The translations under genes and the position numbers were made by a program. Below, piece by piece: positions 11,601 to 24,344 of a stretch of DNA of 64,000 bases. Numbering within the stretch: the stretch's first letter is position 1; every line of letters starts with the position of its first letter. Source of the stretch: Phorcus lineatus (taxonomy: Eukaryota; Mollusca; Gastropoda; Trochida; Trochidae); assembly GCA_921293015.1 (NCBI GenBank), contig OV121084.1, forward strand, positions 25,048,946 through 25,112,945, read 5' to 3'. The notes under the pieces were generated by a model, which was not told the DNA's origin, made no database searches, and saw only the letters and a program-made list of their open reading frames with translations.

Positions 11601-14600
11601 TTAAATGACCTATTAAACACTACAAATCAATATTTGCCTTTGAATCTGCAGTAAGATAGTTTCCAAAACCAGTTTGAGTCAAAATTAAAAACCAAAGATA
11701 AACAAGTGGGACTAGTATAAAATGATTTAGCATCATGTTTTTAATTTAGCTTTGGTTATTCCAAAAGGCTATTCCTAATGCTTACTGATCAGAGATTGTA
11801 AATGTGTTGATATGTCTTCATTTTGGACAATGTAGACGTTAATAATTTATTCATCTACAGATTAAGTGAGTTCTCTGACACTGCCTCAAGTCAGTTGACA
11901 ATAGAGGAGTTTATCAAGATTGACCTAGAAGAAGAACACGACCCGCCTTGTTACACAGAAAGCAAGAGGAGAGCAAAACAAGCACACGTAGGTTTTCAGT
12001 GTTGACATATGTGAAATTTAGTATTATAGTATCAGGGTTTCACATAGTCAGTCAAAACTGAGGGTCCAGGGGACTCAGAGTACATATTTTTTGGAGTCCC
12101 TGTTCCTATTTTAGGAGTCCTCCAAAAATACAATGGATGTTTCACACTAAACAAAAGGTTGATAATGATTTAGCTATTTTTTATTACAAATGGTTGATAT
12201 TTTTAATAACATTTATCATGAAAATTGTACTAAAATTTGTTTTTTATCAAGAGACATATATTTGTATCAGAAAAATCCTGCATCACAAGGGACCTATATG
12301 AATTTTTTTGGGGGGTCCTCGAGACATTTTCTGCGTCAAATACTCAGGAAAGTTGAGTCCCGTAAAACCCTGTAGTATATAGAAAGTTAGTATTAATCTA
12401 TTTCAAATATTTTCAAAGTTAGGATTTTTTTGGTAAAAATCTGATATACAAGTGATGTACAGAATTTGATACAACAAGTGACATTTGATTAAAAGATTTT
12501 TCATATAATGCAATCATTATAAACATGACCGCTTCCTTTATGTACCCAACTCCATTTGTATCCAGAGTTCATGTATTTTGTATTCATATGTTTCCTTAAA
12601 GAGAAGTTTGACATGTGTGTTATGAACATAAATTTGTTATCTTTCATGCATTCAATTCTTCTACAAAACAAAGTTTCTATGTTTTTTATTTCAGTTTGTA
12701 GGGGAGCAGAATAAGCTGAATCAATTGACCTCTGATGACCTTGATGAAGTAACCAATCTTCAAAATGAAATTGAAAAATCTTTAGAACCCAAAAAACCCC
12801 GAGGAATGTTTGCATCATTCGCAAGTGAGTCAAGTTATATACACACGGTCATTAGAGTAAAAGATATAATAATCATTACTACATATGTTCTCTTTTCCAG
12901 TTTCGGGGAATAAAAGCTTTAAAAAGTTTACTGTTGCTGTATCTGAAGTCATTTTATGAGGGGCTTTCCTCTCATCAGAGGTCTGAAAGCAGCCTGATTG
13001 CTTGCATGTTCTGACACCAGTTTAGTGCAGACAAAACCTAGTCATTAGCTTACCAATCACATCATCGCATTTTAAAGAAAGGATGGCGGCAATCAAGTTT
13101 TACGAAAAGTGAATGGGAGAAGATACAGAGGGTTTTCCTGTTGTCTTTGTGAATGGATAGATGTGATTACGTCAGAACATGACAACATGCAATTCTATTC
13201 ATTTGTTTGTCCATGTACAAGTACTATATGACCAGTATCATAGGCTGTAAGAAAATATATTTGCTGTTTGTTGACTTATTTGTTTAAAAATAAATATGGT
13301 TTATCTAGAACTGGGAGAGACAGAAAGCACAGAAGATATCAATGCTGCAACCGAGTTCCTAGCTGCAGAGGCTGTTCGAGAAGTGACAGACGAGGCTCTT
13401 GGGAAGAAATGTGACCGTCTCGATAAACCTGATGATGAAAATATAACAAAGCCGGCAGCTGATGAGCGTGACCCTGAAGTGTCAAAACTTGAATCTGAGG
13501 AGCTTGAGTGTTTGACGAGACGCGAGGCATACACGGCAAAAGGGTTAACGCCGTCCGCCGCCAGTCTGGGGATCAAGGAGGTGGTTGAAGAGTGCATGAA
13601 GGAGAACAGTGAAGCAGGTACACACTTCTCTCAAGGTCATATCTATCCAAACTATCATTTGGATTAATAATGCTGAGCAGTCTTTTGAGGTCCCATAGGA
13701 TAATAACATCTTCATGAAAAGGGTCACAGCACCTTCCTCTACAAGACATGACTTGCTAAGTCTCGATCACTGGATAATTTGCAATCTGCAAAATTTATGG
13801 TTGACTGCAACATCCTCATTGATGACAAGGTGCAACCCCTGAGATAGTTCAACAATGTTAATCATGTTGGTAGGCGCCATTCATTACGGAATGTTGATCA
13901 TGGGAACAGGCCAGTGATCAACATACATAAATCATTGGGTGCTACCCTATGTGTTCCATTGTTAAACTCCTATCAGATAGGATTTTCAAGACATTTAAAT
14001 AATACAATACTGACTTATCTTACTTCAATAACGTAGCTGTGATTTGGGATAAAATTTTGACAATACTTTAAAGGAAGTTCAGCTTCACTCTTCATATCAA
14101 AGTGCAAGTTGCGCAACCCTATTTTTGTAAACTGATAACCCTATCTTGACTTTGATGACAGGATCTGAAGAAGGTGATCTAACAGGGGAACTGGACCTTG
14201 AAGGGATTGATGACCGAGAGCTAGACTGGGTAGGTGTCTTCTCTACAGGCTAACAACCTCACAAATAATCTATGTGAAGTGACTTTCATGACCTTTAATT
14301 TTGCTTTCATACAAACCTTTGTACCATATATGATTATGTAAATTCAAAACGTGTTACACATTCATCCCCAAATTGCATTACATGCATAGTTTCGAATGAA
14401 AATCAAAGAATATCCTAATATTTGTGCGGAAACTGAACTACTATTTACAAATTACATGCATGTGAGTCAAACCTATCAACTCTGTCCTGTCTACTTTCGA
14501 TGAGTTTCTTAGCTAAGTATGAAATGAGGCAACACCCAAGTTTGCATCAGATACTCGTAAAATTTGGAAAGGACACATACAAATTTAAGCTGTGGGTCTC

Positions 14601-17600
14601 TGGGAAGCACTAATTTGCGCTTTTTCACTATTTGTTTTCTTATTGAGGGACTCGCTTTAAAAGATAGGACTCACAAGATCTTGTGGAAGGGAATCCCTGA
14701 ACTCAGCAAGCCATATTTATATGGTTTTTTTTGATACCATATTTTTAAAATCTGATGTTGACTTGAATACTTGAAGATTTTTATGATTTAGAAAAAAAGT
14801 GAAGAGAAAAGGTAAGAATTAGTTTTGTTTATGTAGATGATAATGTATGTTGACGCAGAAGATGATGTGTTTTGATGCAGATGATGATTATGTAGATGAT
14901 GATGTGTTTTGATGCAGAAGATGATGTGTTTTGATGCAGATGATTCTGTCGGAGGAGGAGGTGAAGATCAAGACGAAGGTGTGGATGAGACTCAACGCAG
15001 ACTACCTCAAAGAGCAGCAAGGTATTGGTTGTTGCATGCTCACTCGTTGATATATATATAGGATACTAAATAACCTAGCTTCCATTTATAACTGTTGCTG
15101 AGAGAAGATCTTCAACACCCACAGGTACCGCCTGCAGCAAGCTAGACTTGTCACATATTTCCACCCATGGCTTATTCTTACACCAAACCCAATGACTTGC
15201 TATGATAGGCCTTGCTGCATTTCCAATACTTTTTTGTGCTTGTCGCCAAGGCTGCTGTGACAGATCGCAATAGTCCAATGATAAATCATAAGAGAATTGC
15301 AACTTTTCGCCGAAGAGGGGGCTGCACTCGAAACACAAGTTTTGACTGGTTGGCAGCAAGGTTTAGATTAGTCAGTGATAAAGACTGGTGTAACTTAAAG
15401 CTACGTGTGGGAAATGGACTTGTTATTGATTTAGTAAGTTTGATACAAATAATTCACAAATTTCATTAAAGAAATTATATGGAAATATGTTATTATTACC
15501 AAACATAATTCATGTGGATGTGTTAAACAGCAGTTTACCATTTTCACTTTCACAAAGAATAACATATATTATATAAAAATCACTAGTTGACACCTCTTCA
15601 TTGGTTTAAAGATGTATTTTGAAGGGAGGTAACTCAGTGATTGTGTTATTGCTATTGTTATAAATTTACCTTGGACAAATACTCTGAAACTGAGTTAGTG
15701 ATCTTGACTTATGCACATTTCCTCTTACATGTGAAGTGCTTTGTAACATATGTCTAAGCAACTTTGTATACAGTGAGTGAATAAATGTTGAGGGCTGCTT
15801 GGGAAGTATATAAGCCATTAGTGATGTGAAATTTAATTTTAAAAAACCTACAATATAAAAAATGATTGCAAAAACAAAAGATGAATATTACTCAAAGATT
15901 TAATTAAGTGCTTTGAAGGATTAATGTTTGTAAGACATTTGTACATTTATGATTTGATAGATAATCCCTTTACTAGACATTTCAACTAATGAATTTCTCT
16001 CACCAGAGAAAGCGGAGAGGAAAGCTAGGGAGGAGGAAGAAGAGGCCAACAAACCAGAGAAGAAGGTAAACTGCATCTTAGTTAAAGTGACACAAAGTAT
16101 GTTTCATCAATTTTGTATTTGGCTTCAAAAGATCCAAAATATCATATGATAAAGTTGCATCTTTATCTCTTAAATGCCAAAATTATGACATTTCTTGTTT
16201 TCAGTTGTAAATAAAAAATAGCCTTATAAATGTTAAGAAGTGGAAATTCATATTCCCAATCAATGCGTGTTAGTTAAATGACCTACTAAGCAATACCAAC
16301 CTATATTTCTTGTTCTGTCTACTATAACCAAGTTTCCAAAAATATATTTGAGTCATTGGCACAGCCATTGTCCGGTTTTCGATAATAAACCTTGACTTTT
16401 TCCCTGGTCTTTTTGTCCCTATGATAACTGTTAAGGATTGAGATATTAAGCCTTTAAATACATTGTTACATGCATGCATGACCATATGTTTGATTGGCAA
16501 CATTCTAACAAAATTTTCTTTAAGTGACATTTTAGAACTTTGTATGATAAAGAAAAAGGGAATTTATGGATTTGCAATAAAAAGTTGTAAATTTCCTATT
16601 TCTTCATTTTAACTAATTGATTAATTCCGTAACTTTCCAATGTTATCTTCTTCAACCCCTTGTGTTGTTTCTTTTGAAAGAAACAAATGGTCCTCAATAA
16701 TTAATTTACAGGAATCAGAAATCTGTTACAAGGGGAATATTTTGGGTATAGAGAGAGAGTGACAAACATGGTCATTGCCATATCAGTTACGTGTAGAGTC
16801 GAGAGAAATTTACTGCTATGGCATATATACTTAAAGAATCACTCTGCATCACTATGATTTTCAGTGAAGTAAATACTTCTAGAAAAATGCCAGCAATTAG
16901 TTTGGCATATGTGACTCCAACAAGTCACAGAATAATCTATTTAGTTTCAAAGTACAAAAAAATCTGTGTCTTCATAAATTAAATACTTAATACAGGACAA
17001 TTCTTATGGATAACAACTTCTTTGATTGATTTCTCATAACGTGTCTGGTCTACTTCTTGCCCCTTCTTCAGGTGACTGTATTCAACAGCGCAGTTTGATT
17101 GCTTTTCAAATGTTTGCGAACATGATATCACTAGAAGCATTGCACCCAATGTCTACATATCTAGTGACAACCTCCAATGGAGCATTATGCAGACACCATT
17201 CACTTATGGTGACCTTGACATCAACATTACATTTCACGAGATGTTGCCCTTGTTGTGTCAAATGATGTTACATGCTTAACAGGGGTAATACAAACTCTGA
17301 TACGACTTTGAAATTGTGTTTTTGCTACATTTCAGGCAACATGCCTTTTATTCAAATCTGTGACTGGAAACATTTTCACACAACTCTTTTAAATCTATTT
17401 CATTCGATTCAATGTTAGTAGCAGACACAAAGTCATTTTCAATCTTTCCGTGGGTAAGCTGAAATTCATATCCTCTTACTTCTTCAGAAAAAGCGCACAT
17501 ACAAGAAACGTGCACAACAAAGCGGGGAAGCTTCAAGTGCAAGAGAAGCCCTAGCCAAGATGCTTCTGGAGAAGAAACTGTCCAACAAGATCAACTACGA

Positions 17601-19742
17601 TGTTTTAAATGATCTCAACCACAAGGCTCTAAAGACAGAGACCCCTATAAAATCTATATCTGACGAGCCTGATACCACAATAGTAGAATCTGCTAATGTC
17701 AATGTAGAGGTCAAGCCAGCCAAATCAATACTCAATAGGTATGATAATGTTTTTTTATTTTCATGCATGTTCATGTATAAGAATTCTACAACTTTTAGAA
17801 CATTCGAAGTTTTAATTTTCATCTCTATATTAGACAACATGCAGACTTATGTTAATTTAAGTAAGTCATTATTTTTTACTTATGAATGCAAACAAATTCA
17901 AAAATGCCATCAAATATCCAATGAACATGTAACAGATACATGATGTAATAAGGGAGCTTTATGAAATATCAGAGACCTATCAACACCCGAGAATGCTGAT
18001 CTTGGTGTTCCTATCCCCCCCCCAAGGGCTTTGCAAAGTAAAAAATATCAAATTAAGATATAGACTAAGGTCTCTTGATATCTTATTTACCACTATGAAA
18101 AGTTCAGAGTGAATATTTAAGAAAGGTGACTGTTGAATGATTTCAATTATGATATTTTAAAGAAGTTTGATATTAGGCTTATAGATTATTTTGATATTTA
18201 TGACTTTTTTTACAGATTTAAAAGGTCGAGCATTAATCTGGAAGTGAAAAGAGAAAACAATGAGGTGTGTTGTTTGTTCTTTCAGAACCTAAATTTTTTA
18301 TTGTAATGAGAAACATTGTACAGAAAGTTGTCCATGATTGACCCTACTGTACAGGTTGACCTTTTCAAGTATAAGATGGATCATATAGAATTTTTCCGGC
18401 TTTTTAAAAAATAGCAAATTCACCATATCAAACATATCACTTTATCTGAGAGCCACAGGATTTGACAAGATGTACATTGCAAAATGTGATTTATAATGTC
18501 TTAAGAACTGTAAATCTAAATAGCTAGTAACCATGCCATATGATAACCCTTTATCCTTTTGAAAGTTCTGCGATGATATCAATCTTAATTCCTTTCATAT
18601 TCAGTTCACACAAATAGTAACCTGAATGGAAGTGGTTCCACTCAGGAACAATAAAGGGGCAACTATGTATTTTGATATTGTTTCACCTGCATGTTGATAT
18701 TGTACGAGCAGGAACCAGACGTGAAGCGAGTGAAGTTCTCTGGGAGCGAGGTGACGCCTTCTATCGTGGTTGAGAGCGGTCCTATCCAGTATGAGGCTAA
18801 AGGTGATAGATAATGGTCATTCTTGTAACATACACAATTATTGACAGATTTTGTCTTACCTTATAATATTCGACTTTAAACTGCTGATTAATAAGAATCA
18901 TACCATTCTAGGTGGCCAAAATTTTTAGGAAAGGAATAGCCAGACATAAAGGCGGTTATCTGTTGATATTCCAGTAATCACAGTTAATAGTTATTGCTTT
19001 TCTGATAGCTTTTCAATATTCATTTGCATTGCACTGAATCTTCCAAAAGGTTTCATATAGGTTTACCATGTTCAATTCAAATCAACCTTTCTTCACCTAA
19101 TGCGGAAAATTCAAAATATTGGCAAAACTAGGTCAAAAGGCTCTATCCAAAACCATACCATATTCTTGCCGTGAGGCTTACTATGTAGTTTGGAAGTTTT
19201 ATGACTTGAGAATCAACCTTCACTTGACTAAATGGTTTCATTTCATCTGAAATCCTATGAATGAAAAATCCAAGCTCCAACTCATCATGATCTGTTTGTA
19301 GACGAGGTGTTCCCGGTGGAGGATGAAGAAGATTACGAGGAAGAGGAATATGGGGAAGAGCATGTCAGCGCTAGAGAACTCCTCGGACATGATGCAGGTA
19401 CTGGCAGAATAGAATAAAGTGTCCATGGTAACTCCAGTGATTTCAAAGAAAGGACTACACGTATCTAAAAAAGGGTTGACCCCCCTTCTCATATGTAATC
19501 TATCTATAGAAATTGTCAAAAGAAAAGAATCAAACCCCCACAAAACATGTACATTGTCTAAAAATCTAAAAATGTATACCCACCTTGATAGAGTTTCAAA
19601 CATACTACACAGAAATCTTGATAGCATATATTTTGTAACACAAAAATTCAGGAAATCTCTAGCTTAATGCAAATTATGTTGTATCCCTCTTCCAGATACC
19701 GGCGGTTACGATGAAGATGAATACTACTTGGATGACGACTGA
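2675..19742 (+). CDS. BRF1: BRF1, TFIIB-related subunit of RNA polymerase III factor TFIIIB (18 coding exons)
   Basis: Nuclear general transcription factor: with TBP and BDP1 it forms TFIIIB, which recruits RNA polymerase III to tRNA and 5S rRNA genes. Exons: 2675-2858, 3645-3719, 4199-4372, 5011-5042, 5377-5449, 10583-10732, 11155-11248, 11861-11987, 12695-12824, 13309-13617, 14162-14229, 14940-15021, 16007-16065, 17488-17738, 18216-18264, 18712-18802, 19302-19397, 19696-19742. All joints are GT-AG and all phases agree, giving 696 aa (human about 677). The N terminus is a zinc ribbon (Cys6, Cys9, Cys25, Cys28). Two cyclin folds follow (about 85-285; motifs [45 protein letters not shown]). 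An acidic linker leads to the BRF1-specific TBP-binding block ([22 protein letters not shown], exon 14; cited in part) and an acidic tail. The start ATG is the conserved [10 protein letters not shown]. Intron 5 holds an antisense BTB gene. Confidence 0.96.
5611..5981. mobile_element. MITE with about 25-bp imperfect TIRs in BRF1 intron 5
   Basis: The ends are TACCGTATTCGACTTAATAA and the inverted TTATCACGTCGAATACGGTA, flanked by or including TA. The subterminal parts are rich in GCGCCC/GGGCGC. Length is about 370 bp with no transposase. A TA target site is compatible with a Tc1/mariner-type non-autonomous element, but the superfamily is not proven. Confidence 0.7.
7285..9049 (-). CDS. BTBD6: BTBD3/BTBD6-type BTB-BACK-PHR protein, nested antisense in BRF1 intron 5
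   Basis: Predicted substrate adaptor of Cullin-3 ubiquitin ligase; vertebrate BTBD6 and BTBD3 act in neuronal differentiation. Two coding exons, 9049-8592 and 8317-7285 (read leftward), join in phase to give 496 aa, close to BTBD6 (about 485) and BTBD3 (about 520). The N terminus is Pro-rich and variable. Residues about 80-195 are the BTB domain ([40 protein letters not shown]). The BACK domain follows (about 200-300; [20 protein letters not shown]). The PHR domain runs from about 345 to the end ([46 protein letters not shown]). ATG 9049 is the first in-frame ATG after a splice acceptor at 9064-9065, so an upstream noncoding exon is likely. The reading frame is intact. BTBD3 and BTBD6 cannot be separated by eye; the BRF1 context favours BTBD6. 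Confidence 0.93.
9665..9780 (-). promoter_or_regulatory. Candidate 5' noncoding exon/promoter zone of the BTBD6-like gene
   Basis: On the minus strand, a CpG-richer stretch without ATG ends in GACAG followed by GTGCTT at 9665/9664, a possible 5' splice site facing the acceptor at 9063. It lies about 600 bases upstream of the coding start, still inside BRF1 intron 5. This is inference from splice-like signals only. Confidence 0.25.
11360..11700 (+). repeat. Dispersed repeat, copy 1 (BRF1 intron 7)
   Basis: This shares ordered blocks with 16085-16540 in BRF1 intron 13, including GCATCTTTATCTCT, TTATAAATGTTA and GTTAGTTAAATGACCTA-like words in the same order and spacing. It is an old non-coding repeat of unknown class. 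A 22-bp segment (GTGTTTTATGATTTTTTATG) is doubled at about 11377-11420. Confidence 0.5.
13006..13185. repeat. Possible small inverted-repeat element in BRF1 intron 9
   Basis: CATGTTCTGAC near 13007 is answered by GTCAGAACATG near 13172, about 165 bp apart, and TGCATG-like words occur outside both. It could be a short MITE or chance. Confidence 0.25.
14835..14939 (+). repeat. Tandemly repeated splice-acceptor-like units before BRF1 exon 12
   Basis: A unit built on GATGATGTGTTTTGATGCAG is repeated about three times, plus a more diverged upstream copy ending ACGCAG. The last copy supplies the acceptor used for exon 12 (14940). Each copy ends in a CAG that could serve as a 3' splice site, so several alternative acceptors stand in a row. 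Confidence 0.75.
16085..16540 (+). repeat. Dispersed repeat, copy 2 (BRF1 intron 13)
   Basis: This is the counterpart of the repeat in BRF1 intron 7. It starts near TTAAAGTGACAC and ends near TTTAAGTGACAT, which look like direct rather than inverted ends. It is non-coding. Confidence 0.5.
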
Positions 19743-22030
19743 GTACCACCATATTCCAATAGCTGTGTCTGTGATATGAACAATACCGGTCAGAACCTGG
19801 CCGACAAGCAGCATAACAAAGTCCACTCAACCCCGCTACAAAGTTCTCCCTATGAGTGGAGAGTATGTGCAATAGATTCCCTCTGCAGTCTGGGATCAGC
19901 AGAGTCATGACCACAAAGGCTTTCAAAGTATAGCCAGGTTGAATTCATATTGATAAACTCAGTTCTGCCAAGGGACTCCATCTACAAATGTCTAGATTAT
20001 GCGAGACTTGGCCAGAACAACCCCTATATTCATAAACGAAACTGCCAGTGTGGATGTGCTTAATATTGACCATTGTTATTCATGAACTATTAATCAAAAT
20101 ACGGTTCTGTGCTGTGTGTAATGTGGAGTTTGTCTCCCTGACAGACATTTTTGAGATGTGTGCATGGATTTGTGTGTGGTGTGGAATATGTTTTTGACTT
20201 TTTTCAGTTAAGTATTTCAAGTCATCCTGGCAAAATGTAAGACTTATACCGAGAAAAAAAAGTGCCTCTGTTCATTTACATCCCACACAAGGCATTCCTC
20301 ATTACTAAATCTCAGATTACAAATCTGTCTCTTTCCTTTGGTATTTAGCCCAAGGTTAACTTCAAACTGCATTCACTCTATGAAATTATGAGTTCCCTCC
20401 CTTTGCCTCATGAATGTATAAAGGGGTTCAAGGTCTGAGTAATGATTACTAGTTCTCCACTTAGTTCTGGGTACAACTTCCCCTAACAAAAAGGTCAAAA
20501 CTTCTGCAATTCCAAAATTGATGATATTTTTCTGCTTGTTTTACGATGGTGAAGGTGAAAAAAATCACAGCAAAACTAAACTAGCCAACTCCTTTGTTCA
20601 ACGCTTGCAAATTTAAACCATGTCTCAAAAGTTCCTTTGCCATCTCTTAGGCCTACTGCAACTGAACTTGATAGTACAATCCGAAATCTGACAGGTTGCT
20701 GATGATGGTGCTGCACACAGCCACACTTCAAGGCTTAAATCAGTTGGTCATTGAAACTGGGGAGGGTTAAATTCATCAGGGTGAGTTTCAGACTGGCATG
20801 AGTTGATTCTTGTAGGGGAAGTTGTGTTTGCATATGTCACATAATGTGTGTGTGTGTTCATGTTTGTACGAACCGTGTCTACCTCTGGATGTGCAAGAAA
20901 GGACAATTATGTCAACTTGGATCTTTCTTGATGCAGCACTATGGCATTACTAAAATAATACAAATATTCAGTCATTCGTGTCATAACACCTTCGGTAATG
21001 GATCATGAAAGGATAATATTTTTATCAACAAATCATAGCCTGCTAGTCTATCTTACTAAGTGGTACAATTACTTTGAGGTCTAAGATTGGTTAGTCGTGT
21101 ACCTCACTGAAGCTAAAAATATTCATTGTAAATGACTTTGTCAATGCAATAAGTGCCCTCTTAATAAGCACCCAAACCATGTTTTAACTCAATATAAAAT
21201 GACAAACTTAGCCCCCCTTCCAAAAACTTAACTTGCTGGATACACCTAGGCAGTTTCTCTGACAATATGTTGATTGATAGGGGACTACAAAATGAGTTAC
21301 ACAATGACAGTGTGTTTGTTCCATGAATACAAACCAAAACTTTTGACTAGTACTCAATTATGTTTCCATTTAGATGTCAGTAGTTTTTTTGAAAACAAGA
21401 GAAAAATAAAATTTATTTCTTTCAATATATAAGTTTATAACTTCTATTTCTTTACAAAAAGACATTTAAATTGACTAATTACATTGAATTGTAAGAAATA
21501 GTATTAGCGTCAAGGATTTAAATGTGAAATCCGTTAGTCAAAATTGATTTGTCAGCCTTGTCTTTCCCACTCAGTGTGGTTCTTATTGTTCGCTAGTGCC
21601 AGTTGCTTTCACTTTTCACTATGTCAGCAAGGAAAAACAAAATTAACATCAGTCTGTCACTGTTATACCAATAGCCTCTGTACAACAAGTGTACCTCTCT
21701 TGGAACTGGAGGTAAACCCTGGAGCACCCTGATAACACTAATTAGGTAAAGTACATGTAAAGAGCAGAATACACCTAAACAACAGATGTAAAATGAGTAT
21801 CGGGAGTTTGATAGATCCGTTTGCTACTGAAACAACATTATTCGTAAAAACCATTTACATAGAATTCTCATACGGTTTATCATAAAATTCAGTTTATTAT
21901 CTTTTTTTAAAATCCCTTCATTTTCATGATGAACTTTATTTTATTTGAAAATTGTTACTTGTTGTTCAATTATACACATGGATCATGAAATACAATTGAA
22001 TGATTGAAATAAAAATCTTTATACATATAT
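19743..22030 (+). other. Probable BRF1 3' UTR and downstream flank
   Basis: No ORF resembles a protein. Poly(A)-signal candidates (AATAAA) occur near 21406 and 22008, so the BRF1 mRNA may carry a 3' UTR of 1.7-2.3 kb. The true cleavage site cannot be chosen from sequence alone. Confidence 0.4.
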
Positions 22031-22408
22031 CCTATTAGTTATGTTTTCATTGTTAATGGTTATGTACGTCAAACCAGGCCCAATTGGTTTTCTGCAGTGC
22101 ATCAAGATAAATATATTTACTTGAAAACCATTGACTGGATATTTTCTATATATTTGTTAGAGTCCATCACAATGAGAAAAGGTCAAACTGAGGAATTTTA
22201 AGTTGACCTTCAATTCAAGGTTACCACCAGACTGATTACCAATGTACCCCAGTGAACGTGATATCTCAGGAACACTATACAGTGTTCTCTTCAAAACTTC
22301 CATGTAGCATCATATTTGAAAGATGACAAACTAAGTCAATTATGTGACCTCCACATTATTTTCGAGGTCACAGCAAAGCTTTTCAGTTTTCAGCTTTGGA
22401 GCCTTATG

Positions 22409-22837
22409 TTAAAGGGACCATTCGAGCGGCTTTCATCCGCCATCTTGAAATGTTAGCATTGCGAGAAATCAAATGTGCTGTATTATGCTAATTCATTGAC
22501 AAAATTAAGAAATAACTAAAAGATTGATAGAAGAGGGGCATATTTACAAATAATTCATAATAAAAGTTGTCAGTTACGACAATGTTTTGTCGTAGTAATG
22601 CATTCCACATTCGTTGCTCCGATGATTGGCTTCATTTCACGAAGTTTTTTCTTTTTTGATCGATACACTTGATTCTTTGTCAAATTGTTAAATCTTGAAC
22701 AACTGAAATGTTTACCTCAGGTACATATTCGAAATTAAGTGTGAAAAGAATCATGTAAAAATCATATATATTTGTTTACTGGAAAGTTTCATGAATTTCG
22801 TTTCCACAAAAATACCCCGCTCGAATGGTCCCTTTAA
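22409..22837. mobile_element. MITE with TTAA ends and perfect TIRs
   Basis: The left end TTAAAGGGACCATTCGAGCG is matched exactly by the inverted right end CGCTCGAATGGTCCCTTTAA. With TTAA counted as the target duplication, the element is about 421-429 bp. There is no ORF. TTAA duplication is the signature of piggyBac transposition, so this is probably a non-autonomous piggyBac-type MITE. The perfect TIRs suggest a fairly young copy. Confidence 0.85.
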
Positions 22838-24099
22838 ATTAAACATGTCAGTGTGACATTTCAAAAATGTTATACATCATTCTCTTCATAAAACATTGCT
22901 TCTTATTTGGAAGGCGCCATGACAAGTCGGTTGGATAACCTTCACATTATTTTCAAGTTCGCAGCAAGGTTTGACATTTTCAGCATTGAATTCTGCATGT
23001 GAATCATATCAGCGCGTTTTCTTAAGATTCATTCACTAGCTTCTATCCATATGTTGCACCAAGTACCTGCTTAGAAAGAGCCAAGGCCTATAGCCAGTTG
23101 ATCCAGGTGACATTGACACCATATTGCATAGCAACACTGTCAATTCTCCCTCTGGAAACAACAGGCCCTCGGATCATTAAAACAAATTTTTTTTTTTAAT
23201 CAGTGGTTTTTTTTTAGAACACCCCCTGAATAGAATTGTACCTCTATTAATAGTATATGGAAAGGTCAGACACTCCATTCGCCCCCACCCGCTTCCTTGA
23301 CCGAATGCTACAATAAATACGCACGCAATCAATTTATGGAAATCGTCTTTCGGCCGTCCTCATTAAATAACCCAAAAGATTTACTTGTTTAAGTTAGTTG
23401 GAGTAGAAAGGCAAAATCATTTATGCAGACATGTTCTCAACCACCGTAACGAAACAATTCAAGGTAATTCATCTTTGATTTTTCCTTGCCATCGAAGATC
23501 CTGTACTTTAAATATACAAATGATAATTTGAGGAGGGGGATCATGTGACTTTTTAAAAATATTTTCATTTGTCATCATAAGTAATTAATACGGCCCCATT
23601 AAAGAGGAATAATCCAGAAATAAAACAAGTCACACATAACATGTGTTTATTACCTGACCACCAACTTGTCAACTATCAAGATTATCGTGGGAGATTTTGA
23701 TAAAGATATGTTTCTATTGATGGCACCAATTTTAATTTTAAGCACTTTCATTCATCCCTTTAAGTGTTCACCCGACTGAGGATGATAATAGCATACGACA
23801 CGAGTGCCTAGATGTCAGTATGTCCTTAGCAAAAGCGAGTGATATATCGGCATTTGTCATGAGTGTCTAAATCAATGTATAACACTAGAAAAATAATATC
23901 TTCTATTTATTACTGAAGTTGAAAAATGTAGGGAAAAGCTCCAAATCATATTAAACAGATAACTTGATAGTTAGCATTTGTCGCATTTAGAACGCAACGA
24001 TAAATAAGAAACATAGAATTGTCAATAAACTGATATTAAACCTATAATGAATAAGTCTATCTACATACGGATAAAAACCTAACTATATATCTCATCATC
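22838..24099. other. Non-coding intergenic stretch
   Basis: AT-rich, with short homopolymer runs (for example T and A runs near 23190-23215). I see no gene, RNA or repeat with support. Confidence 0.4.
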
Positions 24100-24344
24100 G
24101 ATTTAGACATCTCTCTGCTGGTGATAAAGTTAGAGTAACTTTACTACATATGTCGTCATTGATTTAGACATCTATCTGCTGATGATAAAGTTAGAGTAAC
24201 TTTACTACATATGTCGTCATTGATTTAGACATCTATCTGCTGATGATAAAGTTAGAGTAACTTTACTACATATGTCGTCATTGATTTAGACATCTATCTG
24301 CTGATGATAATGTTAGAGTAACTTTACTAAATATGTCGTCATTG
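24100..24344 (+). repeat. 61-bp tandem repeat, about four copies
   Basis: The unit begins GATTTAGACATCTATCTGCT and repeats every 61 bases. Copies two to four are nearly identical; the first and last have a few changes. It lies in gene-poor DNA between BRF1 and the YeeE-family gene. Confidence 0.9.

Noticed and set aside
13301-13727. Minus-strand ORFs (98, 66 and 60 aa) opposite BRF1 exon 10
   Set aside because: They are antisense shadows of a coding exon whose plus-strand phases fit BRF1.
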